This document shows, one piece after another, positions 30,441 to 41,867 of a stretch of DNA of 64,000 nucleotides; within the stretch, counting starts at the first letter, position 1; each line of letters begins with the position of its first letter. The notes under the pieces were generated by a model. It saw only the letters and a program-made list of their open reading frames with translations. It did not search any database and was not told the origin of the DNA. The DNA is from Bathynomus jamesi (Eukaryota > Arthropoda > Malacostraca > Isopoda > Cirolanidae), in contig JAJOZX010007500.1 of assembly GCA_023014485.1 (NCBI GenBank), positions 27,501-91,500 on the forward strand, read 5' to 3'. A program made the translations under genes and the position numbers.

Positions 30441-31600
30441 TTGTTCACAACGTTTTGACCTTGCTGTAAAGTCTTTGTATTTGGGACAATTTGTAGAATA
30501 TGTTCACTGCTAAAACAAAATTTGCATGGTGTGGGATTATACTCAAAAGTAGCTACATTAAAGTTTTGCAGAGTAGGGGTCTTTGAGTCTTTTTCTGTCA
30601 CTTTATTTTCTGCAAATTGAGTTTTGCGGTTGTGTTTTGATGTAACTGGTAAGTGTTGAAATCTTTTGTTAGGTTTTTGGTTTTCTGCATTGTTGATTTT
30701 TTCTTGTGCTGTGTTAAATTTTGGGAGTGTGTAACTTGATTTGTAAAGTGCAAGTACAGTTGGGAAATCTTCTCTTAGCTTGTTAAGGCTAGGGTATATG
30801 TCAGTTTTCCTCTGATGAAATATCTCTGACTTTAGAAGGGAGCTTTTCAAAAACAGCCTGAATGATCCAAGCTGTTTCTGCAATGTTTAAATTATTGCTT
30901 TTAAGTTGTCTTTTGGGGTTCGCATGTTCATTACTTTAAGAGCCAAATCATGTATAATTTCATACTTATTCATGTAACTTCTGTTAAGTAATTCTATTGC
31001 TACAGAATAAGAAGTACCTATGGCTGGTAGTGATTCCACTAATCTTAAGGCAGGGCCTTTCAGATAGTTCACTTAATAACTAAATTTATTAACATCTGTA
31101 ATGTAGTTTTTATTGCCTATAAGGCTATGAAATTTTTCAATAAAAAATTGAAATTTGACTCTGTCACCCTCAAAAGTGGGTACTGCAAGTGTAGGCAATT
31201 TTGATTTTAGTTCATTACCCTCAGCCACATTGGGAGAGCTAAATGAAGCATTTCGGATAGCTTCTAAAAAGCTTTCATTTGTGTTTTGTTTTTTGTACTC
31301 ATCAAGTTGGTTTTGAATTTCAGAAATATAGTTGTTAATTTTTGTAATGTAATTTTCATTGTCAAGTAGGATAGTAGAATACTCATCATCTGTTAGTTCA
31401 ATTGTGTCATCAATTTCTGTAATTATGTCTTCATCTAGTGTGAGAATTTCTTGTTTGTAACGAGTAATAGAATTTAATGGTGTTTCAAGATCATATCTTG
31501 TAGGTTCTTTTTGTTTGTAATCATTGTACAGTTTGGTGATGACACCTTTACGTGCTGATTTTTTCCTCATTAATTTTTTGTAGTTTTGAGATGGTGCCAT
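30437..31600 (-). pseudogene. BEL/Pao gag (DUF1759-like)
   Basis: The N-terminal part (31600-31073) begins MAPSQNYKKLMRKKSARKG, has an acidic coiled-coil region with IITEIDDTIELTDDEYST, then LPTLAVPTFEGDRVKFQFF, the conserved gag motif of BEL elements. The frame continues as YLKGPALRLVESLPAIG (31072-30887), then 30883-30437 with LGSFRLFLKSSLL and a Cys-rich PCKFCFSSEHIL zinc-knuckle remnant. Stops at about 31075 and 30885 break it. It packages the RNA in the virus-like particle of active elements. Confidence 0.8.
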
Positions 31601-31739
31601 AGCCCCAAGGTCTGTGTTTTTGTTTTTTTTTGTCTGGGTTTTTTACCCTTTTGTCTAAGTCTTCCATAATTGTTGTTAGTGTTAAAGTTCTGAATTTAAT
31701 TTTATGATGTTGAGCGAGTTAAATTACTGTAATAAGTTT

Positions 31740-33779
31740 TTTATATAAATGATAAACAACAGTGGCCCTAAAACGGAACCCTGAGGAACCCCACTAGTGA
31801 CCGAGGCTCAACCCGAGCTAGCCCCTTTAATTACAACCCTCTGACCCCTATTCTTCAGCCAATTTCCAATCCAGCTAACTACTTCCCCACCGATACCCAG
31901 CGCGCGGACTTTGGCCATTAGCCGACGGTGAGGTACATTATCAAAGGCTTTCTCAAAGTGGAGATAAAGTATATCAATCACCCCACTCTTGTCGTACTCA
32001 CTCCACATGACGTGGAAAAGCTCGAGCAGGTTGGTGAGACACGACCTATACCGTCTAAACCCATGTTGGGAGTCCCTAAGTAGCTTGTAGGAATCCAAAT
32101 GGTCAACGATCCTATCCGCTATTATCCCCTCTAATAATTTACCTACAACCGAAGTGAGACTAATGGGACGATAGTTCCCTGAACTTTCGTGATCCCCTTT
32201 CTTAAAGATAGGGGTCACGTTGGCTTCCCTCCAGTCACCAGGCATCTGGCCCGTCTCCAACGATTTGTTGAAGACTGTAGCCAGGTGAGGAGCCACCTGG
32301 TCGCGCACTTCCGCCAAGACTCTGGAGAGGAACTGGTCTGTCCCAGAAGCCTTAAACACGCTCAGTTTGTCTATTCTATCAGCAACGCCTGTCGCGGTAC
32401 ACCGAACACTATCCAAGCCAGCACCGTCGTGCCTGACGCCTGGCTCGGAGATGACGCGGGTGTCCTCCCTGGTGAAAACTCCCGCAAACTACTCATTCAG
32501 CACATTAGCGATGTCCGCGTCGAAGGTCCGCAGAGCGCCGCTGAGGTCCTTTAATGGGACTATCATACTTCTAATGGGCTTTCTACTATTAACATAATTG
32601 AAGAACTCCTTAGGGTTCGTCTTGCAAAGGCTTGTCACCCGGAGTTCTTAGTCACGTTTGGCTAGCCTAACCTTCGCCTTCACTTCCTTGCACAGGCGGA
32701 CATACGCCTCAGTGTTCTCATGGGAACGATTGGCCTTCGCACTCCTATACGCAGCTTTCCTATTTCAGATAGCCGAAGCGATGTCCCGATTGAACCACTT
32801 AGGCTGCGTTGAAGCAGGGGTGACCGGTTTTGAGGGTATGGCAGCAGACTGCAGCACCATAATCTCGTCCCGGAATGCACTCCACACTCCCTCAACATCG
32901 TCGCCGTCCTCTACCTCTATATCACCTACGCTATCCCGGAGGCCAACAAAGTCCGCCCGCCGTAGATCGAGCTTACTGCCTCTCGAGTTACTACGCTTCA
33001 TCCGAGGGACGCAGACACAGAACCTAGTCAGACCGTGATCACTCCCGCCCAACGATTCGTCAACGGTGAGGCCAGCGACGAGGTTGTATTCGGTCGTGAA
33101 TACTAAGCCTAGAACGCTTTCGCCTCGTGTAGGCCATTGACCCACTGAGTCAGGAAGTTCTCATGAGCAAAGTCAACTAGCCTCCTCCCTTCCGCATCAG
33201 CAGCCCTGTCTTCCCACTTTATGCCGCGACAGTTGAAGTCTCCTAAAACTACACACACTCTGTCCCCTAGCAAGCTACGGAGTTCAGTGTACAGGTCTGT
33301 ATCCTCCTTGAGGAGGAGATGCGGAGGTCTGTACACCAAGATTAACCTATAGTTCTTCCCTCCCAGGTTCAGATCGACGCCAAGCAGCCCCCGTTCCGAT
33401 CGGAACTGGCAGTCAACCGGACTCAACGTGTCCCTCACGTATATTGATACCCCCTCCCCCATCCCCACGGGTGCGGTCCTTGTGAAACATTCTATACCCT
33501 GAAATCTCGAACTCCACAACGTTGTCCCGACGATCAGTATGAATCCAGGACTCAGTGATAGCAACGATATCCTGGTATTCTGATGCTAAGAGCGCCCGTA
33601 GCTCGCACAACTAATTCCTAATCGACCTAGCATTAAAAAGCACTGCACGGAGGGAGCCTTCTTTATTCTGACCGCCCCCGAGCACGACCCGTTTCCCGAA
33701 CAGCCAGGGATGTCAGGAGGTGAAGAGCCTCTCACCAACGTGGGGGCAACTTCCGCAGGAGCCTGAGTCCCCTCCAACA
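31740..33779 (-). mobile_element. CR1-like LINE copy A (truncated at both ends)
   Basis: This is ORF2 sequence homologous to copy B. Endonuclease remnants at 33610-32765 contain SEYQDIVAITESWIH and VVLGDFNCRGIKWE. Reverse transcriptase remnants at 32416-31808 contain NYRPISLTSVVGKLLE and DSQHGFRRYRSC. At 31740 it stops in the reverse transcriptase, where BEL-flanking sequence begins, so its 3' end is missing. At its 5' side (33779) it meets a (GA)n tract. It has many more substitutions and frameshifts than copies B-E. Confidence 0.85.
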
Positions 33780-34305
33780 GAGAGAGAGAGAGAGAGAGAG
33801 TTACAAGGAGTTACAAGGAAAAGAAGTACCTCAAAAGGCCTTGCGGCCCATACCGAGGAGGTACCAATGGCAACGGGTGCCAGGGAAAATTTTGTAAAAG
33901 TTTATTTTTCTTTCAACTATCCTAGCTGTAGTAGAAAACTGGATAGAAAAGTAGAAGGCTCTCTCCCCACCCTCCGCTCCCTCCCTGCCAGAGGCAGGTA
34001 CGGAAAAAGGTTGAAGAAAATACCTTGACCCTGGAAAAGTAGCCAAGGAAATTTTACAGGAAAGTGGAGAATATATAAATAGCTCTATATTTAGCTTGCT
34101 CACAGAGACACCGAGCAAGCGAACTCCTGCAGAGTTTTCTGAGGTTTTAATCTTAAACTATGAGTGTGTTCAGTACTTTGTCTAGCCTATTTTTAAACAG
34201 ATTTACACTTTGACTGGAAACAACCTCTGAGGGAAGTTGGTTCCAGATATTAACTATTTTATATTTTATAGGAAAAGAAATTTCCGCAGACTGAGGTCCT
34301 AAATG
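33780..34305 (-). other. 3' untranslated region and (TC)n tail of LINE copy B
   Basis: It reads on the element strand from the ORF2 stop to a (TC)n tail at 33800-33780. Landmarks shared with copies C-E are GCTTGCTCGGTGTCTCTGTG (about 34118), a TTTTTCCGTACCTGCC part and GGGCCGCAAGGCC near the tail. The same 3' part appears in diverged form on the plus strand at about 53370-53520. Confidence 0.8.
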
Positions 34306-37092
34306 TCTTTACACACTCAAATAGTGTGCAAGATTTCGTCTACCCTTTTCTTGAACTGATCCACAGAGGAACTGTTCACAACTTCCGAAGGTAACCTGTT
34401 CCATGTGTCACAGATCTTATACGGAAAGTAATTCCCACACACACTAGTCCTAAACCGTTTCCAACTTCAAACCATTGTTGCGAGTTGGGTTATCATTTAA
34501 ACTAAACATACTTGTAAAATCGACATCGTTGAACCCGCGTAAGAGCTTGAAAACCTCGATCAGTTGACCGCGCAGCCTCCGAGTTTCAAGCGAAAACAAG
34601 TTCAGGGCGCGTAACCGTCGATTGTAGCCCATATGCCTAACGGAAGGGATTAACTTTGTGGCCCTCGCCTGCACTCGCTCCAGCCTCACAATATCTTTCC
34701 TGAGGGTGGGCGACCAGAACTGCACAGCATACTCCAGGTGCGGCCGAACAAGGGAATTGTACAGTGAGAGCACAATCTCCTTGTTCCGAAACTGAAATTG
34801 CCTCCTGATATAACCCAATAGTTTCTGGGCTTTCTTTTCCACCTCTACACACTGTTTCGTAAACTTAAGGTCGCTGCTAATTAGCACACCCAAGTCCTTT
34901 TCTAAATCAGTCACCTCGATATTACTACCCAACATCGAGTAGCCCGACTTGGGATTGGCGTAGCCAATGTGCATCACTTTGCATTTACCCAAGTTAAACG
35001 GCATTTGCCATTTTTCGGACCACTCTCCTATCCTACCTAGGTCCGCACGCAGTTCCTCGATCGCTTCGGGCGTCCCAACATTGGCCCCAAGCTTGGTGTC
35101 ATCAGCGAATTTGGCGATCCGACTGACGATGCCACCGTCGATATCATTTATGTAAATGGTAAACAACAGCGGCCCCAAAACGGAACCCTGAGGAACCCCA
35201 CTAGTGACCGAGGCCCAACCCGAACTAGCACCTTTAATTACAACCCTCTGCCGCCTATTCTTCAGCCAGTTTTCAATCCACCTACCTATTTCCCCACCGA
35301 TACCCAGCGCGCGCACTTTCGCCATTAGCCGGCGGTGAGGTACCTTATCAAAGGCTTTCTGAAAGTCGAGATAAAGTATATCAATCGCCCTACTCTTATC
35401 GTACTCACCCAACATGACGTGGAAAAACTCGAGCAAGTTGGTGAGACACGACCTATGCCGTCTAAACCCATGTTGGGAGTCCCCAAGCAGCTTGTAGGAA
35501 TCCAAATGGTCAACGATCCTATCCGCTATTATCCCCTCTAATAATTTACCTACAACTGAAGTGAGACTAATGGGACGATAGTTCCCTGGACTTTCGTGAT
35601 CCCCTTTCTTAAAGATAGGGGTCACGTTGGCTTCCCTCCAGTCACCAGGCACCTGGCCCGTCTCCAACGATTTGTTGAAGACTGTAGCCAGGTGGGGAGC
35701 CACCTGGTCGCGCACCTCCCGCAACACTCTGGGGAGAAACTGGTCTGGCCCAGGAGCCTTAAACGCGCTCAGTTTGTCTATTCTATCGGCAACGACTGTC
35801 GCGGTACATCGAACATTATCCAGGCCAGCACCTTCGTGCCTCACACCTGGCTCGGGGATGATGCGGGTGTCCTCCCTGGTGAACACTCCCGCAAAGTACT
35901 CATTAAGCACATTGGCGATGTCCGCGTCCGAGGTCCGCAGAACGCCGCTTCCGTCCTTTAACGGACCTATCATGCTTCTAATGGGCTTTCTACTATTAAC
36001 ATAACTGAAGAACTCCTTAGGGTTCCCCTTGCAGAGGCTTGCCACCCGTAGTTCTTCGTTACGTTTCGCTAGCCTAACCTTCGCCTTCACTTCCCTACAC
36101 AGGCGGACATACACTAAAGTGTTCTCATGGGAACGATTGGCCTTCGCCCTCCTATACGCTACTTTCCTATTTCGGATAGCCGAAGCGATGTCACGATTGA
36201 ACCACTTAGGCTTGGTTGAAGCAGGGGTGACCGGTTTTGAGGGTATGGCAGCAGACTGCAGCACCATAAACTCGTCCCGGAATGCACTCCACACTCCCTC
36301 AACATCGCCGCCGACCTCGAACCCCATATCTGCTACGCTATCCCTGAGGCTAACAAAGTTCGCCCGCCGGAGATCGAGCTTACTGCCTCTCGAGTTACTA
36401 CGCTTCACCCGAGGGACCCACACCCGGAACCTAATAAGACTGTGATCACTCCCGCCCAACGATTCGTCAACGGTGAGGCCAGTGACGAGGTTGTCTTCGG
36501 TCGTGAATACTAAGTCTAGAACGCTTTCGCCTCGTGTAGGCTCGTTGACCCACTGAGTGAGGAAGTTCTCATCAGCAAAGTCAACTAGCCTCCTCCCTTC
36601 AGCATCGGCAGTCCTGTTTTCCCACTTTATGCCGCGACAGTTGAAGTCTCCTAAAACTACACACACCCTATCCCCTAGCAGGCTACTGAGTTCGGTGTAC
36701 AGGGCTGTATCGTCCTCGAGGAGGAGATGCGGAGGTCTGTACACCAAGATTAACCTATAGTTCGTCCCTCCCACGTTCAGATCGACGCCAAGCAGCTCCC
36801 GTTCCGACCGGAACTGGCAGTCAACCGGACTCAACGTGTCTCTGACGTATATTAGTACCCCACCCCCCTCCCCACGGGTGCGGTCTTTGCGAAACATTCT
36901 ATACCCGGGAATTTCGAACTCCCCAACGTAGTCCCTACGATCAGTATGAATCCAGGACTCGGTGATAGCAACGATATCCTGGTATTCTGATGCTAAGAGC
37001 GCCCGTAGCTCGCCAAACTTGTTCCTAATTGACCTAGCATTAAAAAGCATTGCACGGAGGGAGCCTTCCCTATTCTGACCGCCCCCTAGCAC
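34306..37092 (-). pseudogene. CR1-like LINE ORF2: endonuclease and reverse transcriptase (copy B)
   Basis: An 880-codon frame (37092-34450) begins with AMLFNARSIRNKFGELRAL, an APE-type endonuclease with IVAITESWIH (Glu, about residue 45), VVLGDFNCRGIKWE and GGSDHSLIRF. Reverse transcriptase follows: NYRPISLTSVVGKLLEGI, DSQHGFRRHRSC, YLDFQKAFDKVPH, SGVPQGSVLGPLLF and the catalytic KFADDTKLG (about residue 660). A small indel near 34460 shifts the frame before the conserved C-terminus ICDTWNRLPSEVVNSSSVD seen in copies C and E, so the last 50 residues are out of frame. The product would nick DNA and reverse-transcribe its own RNA. ORF2 overlaps ORF1 by 7 bp. Confidence 0.9.
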
Positions 37093-38387
37093 GACCCGTT
37101 TCCCGAACAGCCAGGGCTGTCGGGAGTTGAAGAGCCCCTCACTAACGAGAGGGCAACTTCCGCAGGAGACTGAGCCCCCTCCAACGTAGGAGGAGGGTCA
37201 CCCACCTGTACTTCGACGCACCCTTCAGTTGAAGGTACGTCCGCCACCGGCTCATCCTCATCTCTCCCCGGTGGGGGCCCATCATCTCTCCCCAGACTCG
37301 ACCTCACCATTCTGTATAGGTGCCGGTCGAGCAGCGCGCCTAGCACACCTTTACCCTTGTTATTGAGGTGGACACCATCCCTCTGGTAAAGGTCCCACCT
37401 ACCCGAAAAAGCATCGAAGGGGTCAATAAACTTCACGCCCATTGGAACGCACAAGTCTTGTACCCTCTCGTTGATGCCAATGACCTTACTGAGCGCGTGG
37501 TCACTGGCATTCATTCGCGGTAAAATACCCATTAACATTCCCCTGTCTGTCTTCAGTTTTAGATCATCCGCAAGAGACATGATCTCGGTGATGATCCCTT
37601 CTGTAAGACCTACCCCACCGCCTTTGAGGAACAGGTCATTGCCACCAGCGTGGACAACGATCGCAGTCCTCCGACTAGCCACGCGCACCTTCTCTACCTC
37701 CTTCCTTAAGTGCGCCGTTCCCCGCCCAGGTAAGCACCTTACCTTCCTCCCATCCCGGTTTGCAGAAGCAAAGTACTTCTCCTGGCCCCTGATCTGCGAG
37801 TCCCCAATCAAAACGGTGTCTTCCTCCTTCGAGCACAGGAGACTAAAGCGGTTAGAGGTCTTGACAGGGGCAACTGGGGTCTCAGGCTTCGGCTTCGCAG
37901 CCTTCTTGCCCGAGACCTTTCGAAACCCATCGCCACCCATACACGCAGTTACACCACCCGACCCACCCCGACAGGTAGCTACATACTTCGGTTTCTTTGG
38001 GCCATCAGCAGGCCCATTCCCACCCTTTTTCTTCATTGGCCCCTGCCCACCCTTCTCTATCGATCCCTTCCCACCCTTCTCTATCAGCCCCTTCTTTGAG
38101 CCCTCCCTTTGTTCTAGATACTTAATCTTACAGTTTGAATCTGCTGGTGTGTTTTTAATTTGATCTTGTCCACTGGGTTGAATTTCCAGTGCTACGACCC
38201 TAGCTTCAAGCTTTTTTACTAATTCCTTTAGCTCTTTAACTTCCTTTTCGTGGTTGTCTTTAAGCTTACAAAACAAACATACACTAAGGGATGTGATATC
38301 GCTGATACTACCCTCAGGGAAGTCTACGCACCAATGATTAACTTTACATTTAAAGCATTCTGCTTTCAATTTAGCTGGCCCTGCCAT
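37086..38387 (-). CDS. CR1-like LINE ORF1 with SGNH esterase domain
   Basis: The frame is open from 38663, but the likely start is the Met at 38387 (MAGPAKLKAECFKCKVNHW); the upstream codons cross a poly-G tract and look non-coding. Residues 8-45 hold two C-x2-C pairs (CFKC, CLFC) suiting a zinc finger. A coiled coil follows (KEVKELKELVKKLEARVVAL). After a Lys/Gly-rich linker comes an esterase domain with TVLIGDSQIRG (nucleophile Ser), VVHAGGNDLF (Asn block) and YQRDGVHLNNKG (Asp and His). Esterase-bearing ORF1 is a known feature of CR1/L2-group LINEs. The open frame without stops suggests fairly recent activity. Confidence 0.85.
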   Translation of the reverse strand: MAGPAKLKAECFKCKVNHWCVDFPEGSISDITSLSVCLFCKLKDNHEKEVKELKELVKKLEARVVALEIQPSGQDQIKNTPADSNCKIKYLEQREGSKKGLIEKGGKGSIEKGGQGPMKKKGGNGPADGPKKPKYVATCRGGSGGVTACMGGDGFRKVSGKKAAKPKPETPVAPVKTSNRFSLLCSKEEDTVLIGDSQIRGQEKYFASANRDGRKVRCLPGRGTAHLRKEVEKVRVASRRTAIVVHAGGNDLFLKGGGVGLTEGIITEIMSLADDLKLKTDRGMLMGILPRMNASDHALSKVIGINERVQDLCVPMGVKFIDPFDAFSGRWDLYQRDGVHLNNKGKGVLGALLDRHLYRMVRSSLGRDDGPPPGRDEDEPVADVPSTEGCVEVQVGDPPPTLEGAQSPAEVALSLVRGSSTPDSPGCSGNGSC

Positions 38388-39289
38388 ATTTTCTCTTTTG
38401 TTTTGTTTTTTCTGAATACTCTGAATAAGATAAAGCGTTCTAGCAATGAAAACTATCCAAAAACGTTCTGACCAGTATATAAAAAAGGGGGGGGGGGGGG
38501 GTGAATTCATCCCGCGCGTAGACGCATCCGCCTTTTTGCAAGTGACGTTCATTCCTTCCAGAAGACTACACCTCTCCTGCTGCCGCACCGACCAAAGGTC
38601 TCCCCAGGGCCGGACCGTCCCAAACGTGTCGCAGCTACCAACTGACAAACACTCGCGACGCAAGCGTCACGGATTTTCCGCCAGGAGCGACAGCGAGATG
38701 CAGCCCCTTACTAAGTCTTACTAGTCACTCACAAGCGGTCAGACTCTTAGAATCTAGTGTTCAAGGGATATCCCACCAGACCCAGAGGCTACGCCCGAGA
38801 CTTTACGCTGGCCTGGCAGCCAGCTGGGCAGTAAAGCTCTCTCACCTCAGAGCAGTACAGCCAAGCACCATCAATTGGTCACCAAAGAACGGTCGCAGGG
38901 GGCTGGTCAGGCCATTACGCGTTAGGAATGGGCTTAACGGGGCACTAGTCACACTCCATTCATCGCGCCCCTACGCCTGGGACCCCTCCATCCCAGTCTC
39001 TCACAACCTACGAGCGTTAAATGGTGTTATTTATAGAGGTTCCAAAGCCTCTCTTCCCACGCATGAGGTAGCAGTAGGGTCCTAATAGTAAAAGAAGAGA
39101 AAAAAACTTAATACTAAAAGAAAAGTTTTTTTTTTTTTGCAATGAGAGGAGAACAACCTTAACGTAATCTAAAAGGACAGAGTAGGGATGGGATGGGGTC
39201 TAGTAACCCACGGGACGGGATTGTGCAAAATACTTTACCCGCCCTCCCGAAAGAGAGAGAGAACCTAAAGGAGCTGGCAGCCAGTTCCT
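38388..39289 (-). other. 5' untranslated region of LINE copy B
   Basis: No coding frame. It includes a run of about 16 G (38486-38501), an AT-rich part with poly-A and poly-T (about 39095-39140) and GA-rich stretches just before the next tract. The 5' terminus is placed where the (GA)n tract of copy C starts (about 39290). Confidence 0.55.
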
Positions 39290-39290
39290 C

Positions 39291-39339
<49 letters not shown>

Positions 39340-41867
39340 TTACAAGGAAAAGAAGTACCTCAAAAGGCCTTGCGGCCCATACCGAGGAGGTACCAATGGC
39401 AACGGGTGCCAGGGAAAATTTTGTAAAAGTTTATTTTTCTTTCAACTATCCTAGCAGTAGTAGAAAACTGGATAGAAAAGTAGAAGGCTCTCTCCCCACC
39501 CTCCGCTCCCTCCCTGCCAGAGGCAGGTACGGAAAAAGGTTGAAGAAAATACCTTGACCCTGGAAAAGTAGCCAAGGAAATTTTACAGGAAAGTGGAGAA
39601 TATATAAATAGCTCTATATTTAGCTTGCTCACAGAGACACCGAGCAAGCGAACTCCTGCAGAGTTTTCTGAGGTTTTAATCTTAAACTATGAGTGTGTTC
39701 AGTACTTTGTCTAGCCTATTTTTAAACAGATTTACACTTTGACTGGAAACAACCTCTGAGGGAAGTTGGTTCCAGATATTAACTATTTTATAGGAAAAGA
39801 AATTTCCGCAGACTGAGGTCCTAAATGTCTTTACACACTCAAATAGTGTGCAAGATTTGGTCTACCCTTTTCTTGAACTGATCCACAGAGGAACTGTTCA
39901 CAACTTCCGAAGGTAACCTGTTCCATGTGTCACAGATCTTATACGTAAAGTAATTCCCACACACACTAGTCCTAAACCGTTTCAAATCCAACTTCCAACC
40001 ATTGTTGCGAGTTGGGTTATCATTTAAACTAAACATACTTCTAAAATCGACATCGTTGAACCCGCGTAAGAGCTTCAAAACTTCGATCAGTTGACCGCGC
40101 AGCCTCCGAGTTTCAAGCGAAAACAAGTTCAGGGCGCGTAACCGTCGATTGTAGCCCATATGCCTAACAGAAGGGATTAACTTTGTGGCCCTCGCCTGCA
40201 CTCGTTCAAGCCTCTCAATATCTTTCCTGAGAGTGGGCGACCAGAACTGCACAGCATACTCCAGGTGCGGCCGAACAAGGGAATTGTACAGTGAGAGCAC
40301 AATCTCCTTGTTCCGAAACTGAAATTGCCTCCTGATATAACCCAATAGTTTCTGGGCTTTCTTTTCCACCTCTACGCACTGTTTCGTAAACTTAAGGTCG
40401 CTGCTAATTAGCACACCCAACTCCTTTTCTAAATCAGTCACCTCGATATTACTACCCAACATCGAGTAGTCCGACTTTGGATTGGCGTAGCCAATGTGCA
40501 TCACTTCGCATTTACCCAAGTTAAACGGCATTTGCCATTATTCGGACCACTCTCCTATCCTACCTAGGTCCGCACGCAGTTCCTCGATCGCTTCGGGCGT
40601 CCCAACATTGGCCCCAAGCTTGGTGTCATCAGCGAATTTGGCGATCCGACTGACGATGCCAACGTCGATATCATTTATGTAAATGATAAACAATAGCGGC
40701 CCCAAAACGGAACCCTGAGGAACCCCACTAGTGACCGAGGCCCAACCCGAACAAGCACCTTTAATTACAACCCTCTGCCGCCTATTCTTCAGCCAGTTTT
40801 CAATCCACCTACCTATTTCCCCACCGATACCCAGCGCGCGCACTTTCGCCCTTAGCCGGAGGTGAGGTACCTTATCAAAGGCTTTCTGAAAGTCGAGATA
40901 AAGTATATCAATCGCCCTACTCTTATCGTACTCACCCAACATGACGTGGAAAAACTCGAGCAAGTTGGTGAGACACGACCTATGCCGTCTAAACCCATGT
41001 TGGGAGTCCCCAAGCAGCTTGTAGGAATCCAAATGGTCAACGATCCTATCCGCTATTATCCCCTCCAATAATTTACCTACAACTGAAGTGAAACTAATGG
41101 GACGATAGTTCCCTGGACTTTCGTGATCCCCTTTCTTAAAGATAGGGGTCACGTTGGCTTCCCTCCAGTCACCAGGCCCGTCTCCAACGATTTGTTGAAG
41201 ACTGTAGCCAGGTGGGGAGCCACCTGGTCGCGCACCTCCCGCAACACTCTGGGGAGAAACTGGTCTGGCCCAGGAGCCTTAAACGCGCTCAGTTTGTCTA
41301 TTCTATCGGCAACGACTGTCGCGGTACATCGAACATTATCCAGGCCAGCACCTTCGTGCCTCACACCTGGCTCGGAGATGATGCGGGTGTCCTCCCTGGT
41401 GAACACTCCCGCAAAGTACTCATTAAGCACATTAGCGATGTCCGCGTCCGAGGTCCGCAGAACGCCGCTTCCGTCCTTTAACGGACCTATCATGCTTCTA
41501 ATGGGCTTTCTACTATTAACATAACTGAAGAACTCCTTAGGGTTCCCCTTGCAAAGGCTTGCCACCCGTAGTTCTTCGTTACGTTTCGCTAGCCTAACAT
41601 TCGCCTTCACTTCCCTACACAGGCGGACATACGCTAAAGTGTTCTCATGGGAACGATTGGCCTTCGCCCTCCTATACACTGCAGACTGCAGACTGCAGCA
41701 CCATAAACTCGTCCCGGAATGCACTCCACACTCCCTCAACATCGCCGCCGACCTCTAACCCCATATCTCGTACGCTATCCCTGAGGCTAACAAAGTTTGC
41801 CCGCTGGAGATCGAGCTTACTGCCTCTCGAGTTACTACGCTTCACCCGAGGGACGCACACACGGAAA
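39290..41867 (-). mobile_element. CR1-like LINE copy C (5'-truncated, internal deletions)
   Basis: It starts at its 3' end with a long (GA)n tract (39290-39338) and the shared 3' untranslated region. ORF2 fragments cover the C-terminus and fingers/palm (40531-39839, 41152-40538) and part of the endonuclease-RT linker (41742-41149). A deletion joins sequences near 41686 through a CTGCAGACTGCAGACTGCAG repeat, and a 7-bp deletion lies near 41180. A stop interrupts ORF2 near 40535. The 5' end falls within the endonuclease domain at the (GA)n of copy D. Confidence 0.88.

Larger units (their letters stand above)
33780..39289 (-). mobile_element. CR1-like LINE copy B, near full length (about 5.5 kb)
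   Basis: From right to left: 5' untranslated region (about 39289-38388), ORF1 (38387-37086), ORF2 (37092-about 34306) and a 3' untranslated region of about 500 bp ending in (TC)n on the element strand (33780-33800). The last 350 bp recur at the left ends of copies C, D and E, which defines the element's 3' end. It is the only copy in the window with ORF1 and 5' sequence. Confidence 0.88.

Noticed and set aside
34967..36760. Plus-strand coding frames opposite the LINE ORF2
   Set aside because: They are antisense shadows of endonuclease and reverse transcriptase, and recur in the same places in all copies.
37471..38163. 230-codon plus-strand frame opposite ORF1
   Set aside because: Antisense to the Lys/Gly-rich linker and esterase domain, where base composition suppresses stops; no domain of its own.
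39360..39647. 95-codon frame repeated in the LINE 3' untranslated regions (also 33831-34118 and 43235-43522)
   Set aside because: It is conserved only because the untranslated region is repeated, with no codon-like substitution pattern visible and no homology known to me.
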